Counted from the stretch's first letter, positions 1-9,223 are shown. The stretch: 64,000 nt of DNA from Alphaproteobacteria bacterium (GCA_017307275.1 JAFKFK010000012.1:124001-188000); one strand, 5' to 3'. Made by a program: numbers and translations. The notes: generated from the letters alone by a model not told the origin.

Positions 1-1
1 C

Positions 2-226
2 GTCGCCAACATGCCCGGCGCCGTGCCACTCACCTCGAGCGAAGCGCTGAACAACGCGACCCTGCCATTCGGTCTGGCACTCGCGAAGAAGGGCCTGGCG
101 GCGGTCGCGGAGAACCCGCACCTGCGCGCCGGCCTCAACATCCATCGTGGCCGCTTCACGCACAAAGCGGCGGCCGAGAGCCTCGGGCTTCCGTTCTCGC
201 CGGCCGACGAGACAATCGCGGCTTAG
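2..226 (+). CDS. ald: Alanine dehydrogenase, C-terminal fragment
   Basis: This is the last 74 residues of a gene that starts left of the window, ending at a TAG. The segment NMPGAVP followed by ALNNATLPF is the highly conserved C-terminal signature of NAD-dependent L-alanine dehydrogenase, which converts alanine to pyruvate, ammonia and NADH in the cytoplasm. The N-terminal and Rossmann regions lie outside the window, so only the family can be called. The stop is followed at once by the hairpin-rich block at 235-360, which probably ends its transcript. Confidence 0.85.
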   Translation, partial: VANMPGAVPLTSSEALNNATLPFGLALAKKGLAAVAENPHLRAGLNIHRGRFTHKAAAESLGLPFSPADETIAA

Positions 227-234
227 TCATTCAT

Positions 235-360
235 CTCCCCATTCAGATGGGGAGGTGCCCCTGTAGTCAGGGGCGGTGGGGTCAGAAGCCTCGGTGACGC
301 CGCGGCTTTTGACCCCTCCGTCGCCGCAGACGGCGACACCTCCCCCGATGACGGGGGAGG
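235..360. repeat. REP-like array of hairpins between convergent genes
   Basis: The 139-base gap between the convergent ald and M20 peptidase genes is almost entirely inverted repeats. There is an 8-bp stem at 235-242/247-254, a 5-bp stem at 258-262/269-273, a longer imperfect stem pairing about 275-290 with 304-318, a 7-bp stem at 320-326/331-337 and a perfect 9-bp stem at 339-347/352-360. GGGGAGG and its complement recur. This looks like a REP/BIME-type intergenic element that also serves as a bidirectional terminator. No second copy was seen in the window. Confidence 0.6.
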
Positions 361-365
361 AGCGC

Positions 366-1646
366 TTACGCCTTCTGCAGGCCGCACCACTCGGCGATGA
401 ACAGCGCCGTCGACTGGGTGATCTTGCGGATCGACTCGAGGTTCACCCGCTCGTCGAAGCCATGAACGTCGTCCGACTGCGGCCCATAGACCAGTGCGGG
501 CAGGCCGGCATAGAGGCCGAAAAAGCGGGCATCGGTCGTGCCGGTCGTCCGGCGGTCGTCGAGCTCCGCACCGAACACCGTCTTGTGCGCGTCCGCCAGG
601 ATGTCCCGCACATGCTCGTGGTTCTTCAGGACGTACGGCTCGGCCTGGAAACCCTCCCAGCTCACGGTCGGCAGGTTGTTGCCGAGGAAGGGATCGTTGG
701 CTGCGGCCTGACGGATCACGTCCTCAACCTCCTGCCGGCATTCCTTGAGGGTCTGCGTCGGCAGCACGCCCACGCGCATGTCGAAGGTGCACCAGGACGG
801 CACCGAACTTGCCCAGTCGCCGCCGGCGATCTTGCCGACGTTGAAGTTCACCGGATGGTGATGGTCGCAGTAGTGCTTGTCGTGGGCCTTCAGCGCGTTC
901 CACTTCTTCTCGAGTTCGCGCAGCTGCTGAATGATGCGATAGGCGGACTCGATTGCGTTCGAGCCGGCATCGGCCTTGTAGACGTGGACCGGGTGGCCGG
1001 TGACCTTGACCTGGAACCACATCACGCCGACCTGCGCGACCGTGAGCGTGCAGCCCGACGGCTCGGGGATCAGCGCGGCATCGGCGCGATAGCCCCGCTG
1101 CAGGCAGGCGAGCGCGCCGTTGCCCGTGCACTCTTCCTCGACTACCGACTGCTGGTAGACGTCGGCCGCCGGCATGTAGCCCAAGGCGCGCAGCGCACGC
1201 AGCGCGAAGACGTTCAGGATCAGCCCGGCCTTCATGTCGCCCGAACCGCGACCATACATCCAGCCGTCTTTCACGTAGGCGTCGTACGGATGGCGCGCCC
1301 ACATCTCGTGCGGCCCTTCAGGCACGACATCGATATGCCCGTTGAGGATCAGCGACCGGCCCTTCGGGTTCGAGGGCCGCCAGGCGCCGACGACGTTCCA
1401 GGCATCGTCATAGTCCAGGCTGTGCGGCGAGTAGCCCGGCAGATGCTTCAGGTCGTCGATCTTGATCTGCCAGCGGTCGATGCCGAGCCCGTCCTCCTTG
1501 AACAGGCGCGCCATCATGTCCTGCGCCGGCGCCTCCTGGAACCTCGTCGAGGGGATTCTCACCAGATCGGCCAGCACCTTGGTCTGATCGTCGAAACGAC
1601 GATCGACCTCGTTCATGATTTTCGTCTTCACGGCAGCATCGAGCAT
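366..1646 (-). CDS. M20-family peptidase/deacetylase (ArgE/DapE type)
   Basis: A 426-residue cytoplasmic zinc hydrolase of the ArgE/DapE/ACY1/CPG2 family, which removes acyl groups from amino acids or cleaves small amide bonds. The metal ligands are visible: NGHIDVVPEG (His104, Asp106 as the usual catalytic aspartate), GRGSGDMKAG (Asp137), VVEEECTGNG (catalytic and ligand Glu170/Glu171) and a C-terminal HGFDERV histidine. The substrate cannot be read from sequence. The ATG at 1646 is chosen over a GTG three bases upstream because AGGAG sits seven bases before it. The gene follows emrB by about 24 bases on the same strand, so it probably shares that transcript. Confidence 0.85.
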   Translation of the reverse strand: MLDAAVKTKIMNEVDRRFDDQTKVLADLVRIPSTRFQEAPAQDMMARLFKEDGLGIDRWQIKIDDLKHLPGYSPHSLDYDDAWNVVGAWRPSNPKGRSLILNGHIDVVPEGPHEMWARHPYDAYVKDGWMYGRGSGDMKAGLILNVFALRALRALGYMPAADVYQQSVVEEECTGNGALACLQRGYRADAALIPEPSGCTLTVAQVGVMWFQVKVTGHPVHVYKADAGSNAIESAYRIIQQLRELEKKWNALKAHDKHYCDHHHPVNFNVGKIAGGDWASSVPSWCTFDMRVGVLPTQTLKECRQEVEDVIRQAAANDPFLGNNLPTVSWEGFQAEPYVLKNHEHVRDILADAHKTVFGAELDDRRTTGTTDARFFGLYAGLPALVYGPQSDDVHGFDERVNLESIRKITQSTALFIAEWCGLQKA

Positions 1647-1669
1647 CACTCAACTCCTGAAACGAGCCC

Positions 1670-3253
1670 TCAGTTCCAAGCCAGCTTGCGCGCACGCCGT
1701 TGCGAGCGCGACAGCATGGCCGCCGGGACGAGAGCGACGAGGGCCACGACGCCTACAATGATGAAGGTATCGGAGAATGCCAACATCTGTGCTTTGCCGT
1801 GTACGATGGCGCCGAGATATTCCAGCGCGCCGGCCTTCTGCTGCTGGAACGGCAGACCGCTCCTCTGCAGCAACTGCTCGACCTGAGTGAGCAACCGCTC
1901 GGTGGTGCGGTTGCCCCAATCCTGCGTGCCGGTCAGTGCATCGGCATGGAAGCGGGTGCGGATCTCGAAGAAGGCCACCATCAGGTTGATACCGAAGGCG
2001 CCGCCGAGCTGGCGCATGAAGTTCGCGACGCCCGCGCCCTGGCGCACCTTGTCGGCGGGCAGCGCCTTCAGCGAGGAGGCATTGAGGCTGGGATTGATGA
2101 AGCCCAGCCCTAGGCGCGAGACCATCACCATGGCAACCAGCGTCCAGAAGGTCGTGTCGATGTCGGCCGCGGCCATCCAGACGAAGCCCAGCGAGAAGAG
2201 CAGCAGCCCGCCGATGATCATGGTCGAGGCCGGCATGGCGTCCGAGAGGCGGCCGGCCAGCGGGAAGATGAAGGCCAGCATGATGCCTGCCGGCATCATC
2301 ATCAGGCCGGCCTGCAGGGGCGTGAAGCCGATGATGGTCTGCACGAACACCGGCACGATATAGGTCGAGCCCATCATGCCGGCGCCGAAGATGAAGGCGA
2401 TCAGCGCCGCCGCCGAGAACTCGACGTTGCCGAAGATGCGCACGTCGAGCAGCGCGCGCGGCGTGTAGAGCTCCCAAACCACGAAGGCCACCGTCGCCAC
2501 GGCCCCGCCGACCAGACGCAGGACGATGCCGTCGGAGGCCCAGCCCTCGCGCTGGCCATCGGCGATGCCGGTCATCAACCCGAAGAGCGCCAGGCAAAGA
2601 AGCGCGAAGCCCAGCCAGTCGAACGGCGGGATGACCCGCGGGACGGGTCGCGTCGGCATGAACACCAGGCCCATGACCGCGGCGATCACGCAGAAGGGCA
2701 GCGAGATGAAGAAGACGTAGCGCCAGGAGAAGTATTCGATCATCAGCCCGCCGAGGGTCGGGCCGATGGCGGGCGCAAAGACGACGCCGAGGCCAAACAC
2801 ACCCATCGCCATGCCGCGGCGATCGGCGGGAAAGACGGTGAAGATTGTGGCCATGACCAGAGGCTGCGCCACCCCGGCGCTGAAGCCCTGCAGGACGCGG
2901 GCGAAGATCAGTGCATCCTCGGTGGGCGCGGTGCCGCCCATCACGGCGCCGACGGAGAAGAAGAACAACGCGCCGACGAAGGTGCGCCGCTCGCCCAGCA
3001 CGCCGGTCAGCCAGGCGTTGATCAGCATGCCCGCCGTCATGGTGGCCATGTAGGCCGACGACATCCACTGCGCTTTGTCCTGGCCGATGCCGAAGGCGCC
3101 CATCACGTCGGGCACCGCCACGTTGACCGTGGTCATGGCCAGCACCATCGAGACCACGCCGACCATGCCGGTGACAGTGACCAGCCAGCGGTAGGCCGGC
3201 CCGTAACGTTCCGAAAGCGCCGCCGCCGTCTGGAGGGGGCTATCGGATGTCAA
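1670..3253 (-). CDS. emrB: DHA2-family (EmrB/QacA) multidrug MFS efflux pump
   Basis: A 527-residue inner-membrane protein with about 14 hydrophobic segments, the topology of DHA2 drug:H+ antiporters. The antiporter motif C is clear (GLGVVFAPAIGPTLGG), with an adjacent DRRGMAMG loop. It should pair with the HlyD-type adaptor just upstream to expel hydrophobic drugs across both membranes, using an outer-membrane TolC from elsewhere. Its first codon appears to be TTG at 3253, lying 14 bases inside the end of the adaptor gene, which suggests translational coupling. No dedicated regulator is adjacent. Confidence 0.88.
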   Translation of the reverse strand: MTSDSPLQTAAALSERYGPAYRWLVTVTGMVGVVSMVLAMTTVNVAVPDVMGAFGIGQDKAQWMSSAYMATMTAGMLINAWLTGVLGERRTFVGALFFFSVGAVMGGTAPTEDALIFARVLQGFSAGVAQPLVMATIFTVFPADRRGMAMGVFGLGVVFAPAIGPTLGGLMIEYFSWRYVFFISLPFCVIAAVMGLVFMPTRPVPRVIPPFDWLGFALLCLALFGLMTGIADGQREGWASDGIVLRLVGGAVATVAFVVWELYTPRALLDVRIFGNVEFSAAALIAFIFGAGMMGSTYIVPVFVQTIIGFTPLQAGLMMMPAGIMLAFIFPLAGRLSDAMPASTMIIGGLLLFSLGFVWMAAADIDTTFWTLVAMVMVSRLGLGFINPSLNASSLKALPADKVRQGAGVANFMRQLGGAFGINLMVAFFEIRTRFHADALTGTQDWGNRTTERLLTQVEQLLQRSGLPFQQQKAGALEYLGAIVHGKAQMLAFSDTFIIVGVVALVALVPAAMLSRSQRRARKLAWN

Positions 3254-4445
3254 TTTCGACTTCGACCATCATGCCGGGCGTCAATGGCTTCGGCATCTTG
3301 ACCATGTCGATCTTGACCGGCACGCGCTGCGTGATCTTGGTGAAGTTGCCCGACGGATTGGGCGTCGGCAGCAGGGCAAAGCGTGCCGTCGTAGCGCTGC
3401 CGATGCGGGCCACGCGGCCTTCGAAGGCATCGCTGGGATAGGCGTCGACCGATACGCGCACATACTGGCCGAGCTTCAGCTTGCCGACCTGTGTCTCCTT
3501 GATGTTGGCCTCGACCCAGACTTCGTCGGGATTGTGCAGCAGCAGGATCCGCTGACCCGAGGCCACGTATTCGCCCGGCAGCACGAAGGTGCGGTCGATC
3601 ACGGCCGGCACCGGACTCTTGATGGTGCGATCCTCGACATCGACGAGCTGCTGGGAAAGCTGTGCTTCGAGGTTCGCCTCCTGATGCGCAAGCGTGGCGA
3701 TCTGGGCATCGATGACGCCGAGCTTGTAGCTCTCGCTCTTGGCTTCCTCGAGGCTGCCCGTCGCCTGTTCGTGTTCGGCCTGAAGCTGCTGGATCTGGCT
3801 TTCGAGCTTCGACACCGCCGCCTGCGATACTTGAAGCTGACGCTCGTTGATGACGCGCGTGCTGAACAGGGCCCGGCTGCGCTCCAGTTCCAGACGCGCC
3901 AGATCGAGATCCGACCGCAGCGCCGCCAGCGCCTTCTCGCGCACGATCACGCCCGACGTGCGCGTGCGGGTGAGTGCATCCATCTGACTTTCGCTGAGGC
4001 GCCATTCGGCGCGCAGCTTGGCGCGTTCGGCTTGCACGGCCTGAACCTGCGACTGCAGCGCGCCGACCCTGAGCTTGGCGACCCTGTCGTCGATCTTCAC
4101 CAGCACCTGGCCGGCTTCGACCTTCATACCCTCGCGCACGGCAAGATCGGTGACCCAGCCGTCGGCACGGCTCGATATCGTCACCACGTCGGCCGTGACG
4201 CGCGCATCGTATTCATAGACATGGGTCAGCCGCAGATGCAGCTCGCGGCCGCCATAGACGAGAGCGATACCGAGCAAGGCGGCGATGCCCAGGAAGCGCG
4301 GCCGCAGCAACGCGCGCATCAAACCTGCTTGTCTCCCTGTACCGCCAACGCGCGGCAACACGCCGGCCGGCGGCGCGGCACGGGGAACTTGCGAAGCAGG
4401 TTGAGGAGTCGACTTGGCGGCAGGCGGCGGCACCGATTGATCCAC
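3240..4445 (-). CDS. emrA: HlyD/EmrA-type membrane fusion adaptor
   Basis: A 401-residue periplasmic adaptor. It has a proline-rich cytoplasmic N-terminus (residues 1-45), one membrane helix (about 51-66), a lipoyl/barrel-sandwich half (RADGWVTDLAVREGMKVEAGQVLVKI), a long coiled-coil hairpin (about 125-240) and a C-terminal beta-barrel (WVEANIKETQVGKLKLGQ). It bridges the EmrB pump to an outer-membrane channel. The start is GTG at 4445. The 255 bases between it and the divergent monooxygenase must hold both promoters. The family is clear; the exported drug is unknown. Confidence 0.87.
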   Translation of the reverse strand: MDQSVPPPAAKSTPQPASQVPRAAPPAGVLPRVGGTGRQAGLMRALLRPRFLGIAALLGIALVYGGRELHLRLTHVYEYDARVTADVVTISSRADGWVTDLAVREGMKVEAGQVLVKIDDRVAKLRVGALQSQVQAVQAERAKLRAEWRLSESQMDALTRTRTSGVIVREKALAALRSDLDLARLELERSRALFSTRVINERQLQVSQAAVSKLESQIQQLQAEHEQATGSLEEAKSESYKLGVIDAQIATLAHQEANLEAQLSQQLVDVEDRTIKSPVPAVIDRTFVLPGEYVASGQRILLLHNPDEVWVEANIKETQVGKLKLGQYVRVSVDAYPSDAFEGRVARIGSATTARFALLPTPNPSGNFTKITQRVPVKIDMVKMPKPLTPGMMVEVEIDIR

Positions 4446-4632
4446 GACTTACTCCGCCGTTCTCAATCGAGATGCGCTGTCAGCCTTTGTCATCAAAAAA
4501 GCATACGGCTGAAACACTCGGCCGGCCATCGTTCTTCAACCTGAAAGCCGCCTTGCAGCACCGCGCCAATTGCATGCCAAGCCGGTGCTTCGTGCCGGCC
4601 GTTTCGCACTTTGGCCCCGGCCGCTTGCCAAA

Positions 4633-4645
4633 CCGGACGGTCCGG
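4633..4645. promoter_or_regulatory. Palindrome in the emrA/monooxygenase intergenic region
   Basis: CCGGAC-G-GTCCGG is a perfect 6+1+6 inverted repeat lying 56 bases before the GTG of the monooxygenase and about 190 bases before emrA. A repressor site for either divergent unit is possible. It could equally be chance in GC-rich DNA, because no regulator gene is adjacent. Confidence 0.25.
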
Positions 4646-4700
4646 CTGACCTTTCCTGTGAAGTCGGCAAAGCGCCGCTCGCACAGCAAAAATTCAACCC

Positions 4701-6362
4701 GTGGATGCCGCCATGCCTGATGCCTCCCACAGCCCTGCCCGCCCCACCCGGCAACTGGACGTCGCCATCGTCGGCGGCGGCCTGGCCGGTCTCTATGCCA
4801 TCCATCGCCTGCGCGGCCTCGGCCTCAAGGTCCGGGCTTACGAAGCCGGCTCGGGGATCGGCGGGACCTGGTTCTGGAACCGTTACCCCGGTGCGCGCTG
4901 CGACGTGGAAAGCCTCGAATATTCCTACAGCTTCTCCAACGAACTGCAGCAGGAATGGAAGTGGCCGGAACGCTACGGCACCCAGCCCGAGATCCTGCGC
5001 TACATCAACCATGTCGCCGACCGCTTCGACCTGCGCCGCGACGTGCAGCTCAACACGCGCATCAAGGTGGCAACCTTCGACAGCAAGGCCAATGAATGGA
5101 CCTTGCGTACCGAAGACGGCGAGGAGATCCGCGCGCGCTATTGCGTGATGGCTGCGGGCAACCTCTCGACTCCGCGGGTGCCGGACTTCAAGGGGATCCA
5201 GAGCTTCAAGGGCAAGTGGTACCACTCGGGTCTGTGGCCCCACGAAGGCGTCGACTTCACCGGTTTGCGCGTCGGCGTGATCGGCACGGGTTCATCGGGT
5301 GTGCAGATGATCCCCATCATCGCCAGCCAGGCCAAGCACCTGCACGTCTTCCAGCGCACCGCCAATTTCAGCCTGCCGGCGCGCAACGGACCGATGGAGC
5401 CGGAGCGCGAAAGCCGCCACAAGGCCGAGTATCCGGCGCGACGCGCCGCGGCAGCGGAGACACCGTTCGCGATCGCCGGCCATCCCAAGCCCACCCAATC
5501 GGCGCTCGACGTGCCGACCGACGAACGCAACAGGGCCTACGAGTCCAAGTGGCAGGAAGGCGGCAGCATCAGCTACCTCTATGCCTATACCGATCTCCTG
5601 GTGAGCAAGGAGTCGAACGACACGGCGTCGGAGTTCGTGCGCAACAAGATCCGCAGCACGGTGAAGGACCAGAAGACCGCCGAGCTGCTGGCGCCCAAGG
5701 ATCATCCCATCGGCACCAAGCGACTCTGCCTCGATACGAACTATTACGAGACCTACAATCGCGACAACGTCACCCTGGTCGATGTGCGCAGTGCGCCGAT
5801 CCAGGAGATCACCGAAACGGGTGTGCGCACGGCGGCAGGCGATTACGAACTCGACGCCATCGTCTTTGCCACGGGCTTCGATGCCATGACCGGCGCGCTG
5901 CGCGAGATCGACGTGCGCACGACAGAGGGCGCAGTGTTGGCCGATCATTGGGCCGGCGGACCGCTCACCTATCTCGGGCTGATGGTCTCGGGCTTTCCCA
6001 ACATGTTCGTGGTCACTGGCCCCGGCAGCCCGGGCGTGAAGACGCAGATGATCGCGTCCATCGAACAGCATGTCGACTGGATCGCCGATGCCATCGACCA
6101 TCTGCACCGGCACCAGCTCGACCGCATCGCGCCGAGCGCCGACGCCGAGAGCGAGTGGGTGAACCACGTCAATGCCGTAGCCGACTCGACGCTCTATCCG
6201 CTGGCCAACTCCTGGTACGTGGGCGCCAACATTCCCGGCAAGCCGCGTGTCTTCATGCCCTATGTCGGTGGCTTCGACCGCTACAAGAAGCGCTGCGACG
6301 AGGTTGCGGCGGGCGGCTATCCGGGCTTCACGCTCAGCCGTCACGAATCCGTCGTCGCGTGA
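4701..6362 (+). CDS. Flavin-containing Baeyer-Villiger monooxygenase
   Basis: A 553-residue FAD/NADPH enzyme that inserts one oxygen atom into a ketone to give an ester or lactone. It shows the FAD Rossmann motif (VAIVGGGLAGLYA, about 22-33), the GGTWFWNRYPGARCD stretch typical of cyclohexanone monooxygenases, the BVMO fingerprint FxGxxxHxxxWP (residues 169-180: FKGKWYHSGLWP) and the NADPH Rossmann motif VIGTGSSG (about 193-200). The substrate is unknown. The start is GTG at 4701, with an in-frame ATG at 4713 as the alternative. Its TGA overlaps the next start codon. Confidence 0.9.
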   Translation: MDAAMPDASHSPARPTRQLDVAIVGGGLAGLYAIHRLRGLGLKVRAYEAGSGIGGTWFWNRYPGARCDVESLEYSYSFSNELQQEWKWPERYGTQPEILRYINHVADRFDLRRDVQLNTRIKVATFDSKANEWTLRTEDGEEIRARYCVMAAGNLSTPRVPDFKGIQSFKGKWYHSGLWPHEGVDFTGLRVGVIGTGSSGVQMIPIIASQAKHLHVFQRTANFSLPARNGPMEPERESRHKAEYPARRAAAAETPFAIAGHPKPTQSALDVPTDERNRAYESKWQEGGSISYLYAYTDLLVSKESNDTASEFVRNKIRSTVKDQKTAELLAPKDHPIGTKRLCLDTNYYETYNRDNVTLVDVRSAPIQEITETGVRTAAGDYELDAIVFATGFDAMTGALREIDVRTTEGAVLADHWAGGPLTYLGLMVSGFPNMFVVTGPGSPGVKTQMIASIEQHVDWIADAIDHLHRHQLDRIAPSADAESEWVNHVNAVADSTLYPLANSWYVGANIPGKPRVFMPYVGGFDRYKKRCDEVAAGGYPGFTLSRHESVVA

Positions 6363-7051
6363 CGCCCGCGATCTTCGTCCATCATCGCATCGAGGCAGCG
6401 CCGCGAACGTGGCAGGCGCTGGCCGACCGGCTGGCGGGCGATGGCGCGCGACGCCTCGCTGGGGTGGACGGCTCGCTCTATGGCGTCTGGCGCAGCCAGA
6501 TCGGCCGGCCCCGCGACGAGCTGCAGGCCATCAGCGTCTGGCCGACTGCCATCACGGCCGCCGCCGCCGAAGAGGCGCTGCTTGCCCAGGATCCCGACGT
6601 CCGCGCCGCCCATAGCGAAACGATGGCGCCGACGCTGCGGCCCACCGATACGGCGCCGCCGACACGACAGGGCAACTATGCCTTCCGCTGGTTCGCGACG
6701 CCCGAAGCGCACTGGCCGGAATTCCTCGACCTCTGCGCGGCCGCCTGGCCCGGCTTCGAAAGTGCTTACGATTCGCAGGTCGTCGGACTCTGGCAGGCCA
6801 CCGGCGACCACACCGGCAAGGCCGACGACGAGGCCAGCGGCGCCGGCCGGTTCGACGGCGTGCGCAGCCTGCTGCTGACCCGCCGGCCCAACCTTGCCAT
6901 GTGGGAGCGCTCCAAGCTGCCCGAAGGTGCAGCGGAGGCGCAGGTTCGCGACAAGCTCAGTCGCCGCTACGATCTCTGCGACTGGACCGTGGTTTCGACC
7001 GCGACCCTTCTGACAGCCGTCGACCGGCAGGACACCGCCCGCTGGACTTGA
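6359..7051 (+). CDS. NIPSNAP-like protein of unknown function
   Basis: A 230-residue soluble protein starting with a GTG that overlaps the monooxygenase stop by four bases (GTGA), with no Shine-Dalgarno sequence, so it is probably translated by coupling. Residues around 100-140 (NYAFRWFATPEAHWPEF, then AAWPGFE) resemble the NIPSNAP/dimeric alpha-beta barrel pattern, where a strand is followed by a helix bearing PEF and AWP. The family call is by eye. No catalytic residues can be assigned. Co-translation with the monooxygenase suggests a role in the same pathway, for example handling its product. Confidence 0.6.
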   Translation: MTPAIFVHHRIEAAPRTWQALADRLAGDGARRLAGVDGSLYGVWRSQIGRPRDELQAISVWPTAITAAAAEEALLAQDPDVRAAHSETMAPTLRPTDTAPPTRQGNYAFRWFATPEAHWPEFLDLCAAAWPGFESAYDSQVVGLWQATGDHTGKADDEASGAGRFDGVRSLLLTRRPNLAMWERSKLPEGAAEAQVRDKLSRRYDLCDWTVVSTATLLTAVDRQDTARWT

Positions 7052-8112
7052 GCCGGCGCGACGCCTATCTCACCGCCGCCATGCCGACACTGCGCTCCCT
7101 GGACGCTCTGGAACGCGAGGGGCTTCTGTCGCCCGATCCGCGGCTGGAGGCGGCCGCGCAATCCATGGCGATTGCCGTAACCCCCGAGATGGCGGCCCTG
7201 ATCGACCGCGCCGACCTCGTGCATGATCCTATCGCGCGCCAGTTCGTGCCGAGCGTGGCCGAAACCGAGGTGGCGCCCGAAGAGCTCGCCGATCCAATCG
7301 GCGACGAGTTCCGCTCGCCGGTGAAGGGTATCGTCCATCGCTATCCCGACCGCGTGCTGCTGAAGCCGCTGCATGTCTGCCCGGTCTACTGCCGCTTCTG
7401 CTTTCGCCGCGAAAAGGTGGGGCCAGGCGGCGAGGCGCTGTCGGCCGACGAGCTGGACGCCGCTCTTGCCTATATCCGGGCACGGCCGGAGATCTGGGAA
7501 GTGATCCTGACCGGCGGCGATCCGCTGATGCTGGCGCCGCGCCGTCTCGGCGACCTGCTCGCCGCCCTCGACGCCATGCCGCATGTCGCGGTGATCCGCA
7601 TCCATAGCCGCGTGCCGGTGGCCGATCCCGGCCGGATTACCGAGGAACTGGTTGCCGCCCTCCGGCCGCGCCGTGCCGGCGTCTGGCTGGGCGTGCACTG
7701 CAACCATGCCCGCGAACTCACGGCCGACGCGCGCACCGCCCTCGCGCGGCTCGCCAATGCAGGTCTGCCGCTGATGGCCCAGACGGTGCTGCTGAAAGGC
7801 GTGAACGACGACGTCGAAACCTTAGAGCAGCTCATGCGCGCGCTCGTAGCTGCGCGCGTGAAGCCCTACTACCTCCACCATCCCGATCTGGTGCGCGGCA
7901 CGAGCCATTTCCGTGTTTCGATCGCCGACGGCCAGGCGCTTATGAAGGCCCTGCGCGGCCGGCTCTCGGGTCTCGCACAGCCGACCTATGTGCTCGATGT
8001 ACCGGGCGGCCACGGCAAGGTCCCGGTGGGACCGTCCTATCTCGGCGACGATCCCGACGCGCTCACCATCCAGGATGCGTTCGGCGGCAGCCATCCCTAT
8101 CCGCCGCGCTGA
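7048..8112 (+). CDS. Lysine-2,3-aminomutase-like radical SAM enzyme
   Basis: A 354-residue radical SAM/PLP protein. The [4Fe-4S] motif is CPVYCRFC (Cys111, Cys115, Cys118), followed by the GGDP SAM-binding element (ILTGGDPLML) and a C-terminal PGGHGKVPVG in which the lysine matches the PLP-binding lysine of KamA. Relatives either interconvert alpha- and beta-lysine or modify elongation factor P; no efp or epmA lies nearby to decide. TTG at 7048 overlaps the upstream TGA by four bases (TTGA). The alternative ATG at 7081 gives 343 residues. Neither has a visible Shine-Dalgarno sequence. Confidence 0.85.
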   Translation: MSRRDAYLTAAMPTLRSLDALEREGLLSPDPRLEAAAQSMAIAVTPEMAALIDRADLVHDPIARQFVPSVAETEVAPEELADPIGDEFRSPVKGIVHRYPDRVLLKPLHVCPVYCRFCFRREKVGPGGEALSADELDAALAYIRARPEIWEVILTGGDPLMLAPRRLGDLLAALDAMPHVAVIRIHSRVPVADPGRITEELVAALRPRRAGVWLGVHCNHARELTADARTALARLANAGLPLMAQTVLLKGVNDDVETLEQLMRALVAARVKPYYLHHPDLVRGTSHFRVSIADGQALMKALRGRLSGLAQPTYVLDVPGGHGKVPVGPSYLGDDPDALTIQDAFGGSHPYPPR

Positions 8113-8157
8113 CTCCCTGGAACGAGGCGTCGAGCCCTAGTTTTTCTCGGAGCCCTC

Positions 8158-9081
8158 CTACCGGCGACCGCCAGCCGCGAGGGCCGGCCGGCTCGACCGG
8201 GCCTGGGGAGCGGCCAGTTCCTCGACCAGCCATTCCTCGAACGCCTTGGTCTTCGGACGATTGACCGATGCCGGCGGGCAGACGAACCACCATGCCTTGC
8301 CGCTGTCGACGATCTGATCGAACGGCTGGAACAGCCGGCCTTCCGCCAGCTCTTCGCGAAAAAGCTGTGGCGGACCGACTGCCACACCCGCGCCTTCCAT
8401 CGCCGCTTCGACGGCGATCATCGTCGAGTCGAACGTGAGCACGCGCTTGGGCTTGAAATCGCCCATGCCGACCGCGCGCAGCCAGATCGGCCACTCGGGA
8501 TCGTATGTCATGTCGATGAACGGCACGCGCTTGAGATCGTCGAGCGACTTCAGCTTGTCGCGATAACGCTTGCCGCAAAGCGGCGTCAGCACATCGCTGA
8601 AAAGCCGCGTGGCATGGATATCGGCCTCGGGCTGCACCGTGAAGCGAATGGCGCAATCGACATCTTCGCGCGCGAAGTCGACGCGCTTCTGGCTCGTCGT
8701 CATGCGCACTTCGATCTCGGGGTGCTTGGCCTGAAAGCGATGCAATCGAGGCACCAGCCAGCCGAGGGCAAAGGTGGTGACCAGACTGACGTTCAGGGTA
8801 CCCGAATTGGCCTTGCGGCCGACCCGCTCCAGCGCGTTGGTCATGCGGTCGAAAGCATCGCGCAAGTCCGGCAGCAACGCCTCGCCTTCGCTGGTGATTT
8901 CCAACCCACGCGGGCGGCGCACGAACAGCGCGACGCCGAGCCTTTCCTCGAGCGCCTTCACCTGATGGCTGACGGCGGCCTGCGTGACGTGAAGTTCTTC
9001 GGCGGCGTGAGTGAAGCTTGCGTGGCGGGCGGCGGCTTCGAAGGCCCGGAGCGCGTTCAGAGGCAGTTGAGAACGGCTCAT
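8158..9081 (-). CDS. LysR-family regulator, GcvA-like
   Basis: A 307-residue transcription factor. The N-terminal winged helix-turn-helix (residues 1-65: PLNALRAFEAAARHASFTHA, then VTQAAVSHQVKALEERLG) matches the GcvA branch of LysR proteins. Residues from about 95 form the two-lobed periplasmic-binding-like effector domain. GcvA relatives control glycine cleavage or beta-lactamase genes, but neither target is here. It is transcribed away from the DUF1127 gene, which may be a target. The 142-base divergent gap begins with an A+T-rich stretch close to its start. Confidence 0.9.
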   Translation of the reverse strand: MSRSQLPLNALRAFEAAARHASFTHAAEELHVTQAAVSHQVKALEERLGVALFVRRPRGLEITSEGEALLPDLRDAFDRMTNALERVGRKANSGTLNVSLVTTFALGWLVPRLHRFQAKHPEIEVRMTTSQKRVDFAREDVDCAIRFTVQPEADIHATRLFSDVLTPLCGKRYRDKLKSLDDLKRVPFIDMTYDPEWPIWLRAVGMGDFKPKRVLTFDSTMIAVEAAMEGAGVAVGPPQLFREELAEGRLFQPFDQIVDSGKAWWFVCPPASVNRPKTKAFEEWLVEELAAPQARSSRPALAAGGRR

Positions 9082-9223
9082 TTAAGGCACTCGTTCATAA
9101 GAAATTCTATCCCTCCCCCGAGGTTTGATCCTTTGTAATGGCGCTCAGCATACCGCAAATACAGCCTGCAAACGAGGTGGAACCGCCACTCCCGGCATTG
9201 GTCGCCTCAAACGGAGCTAAGTC

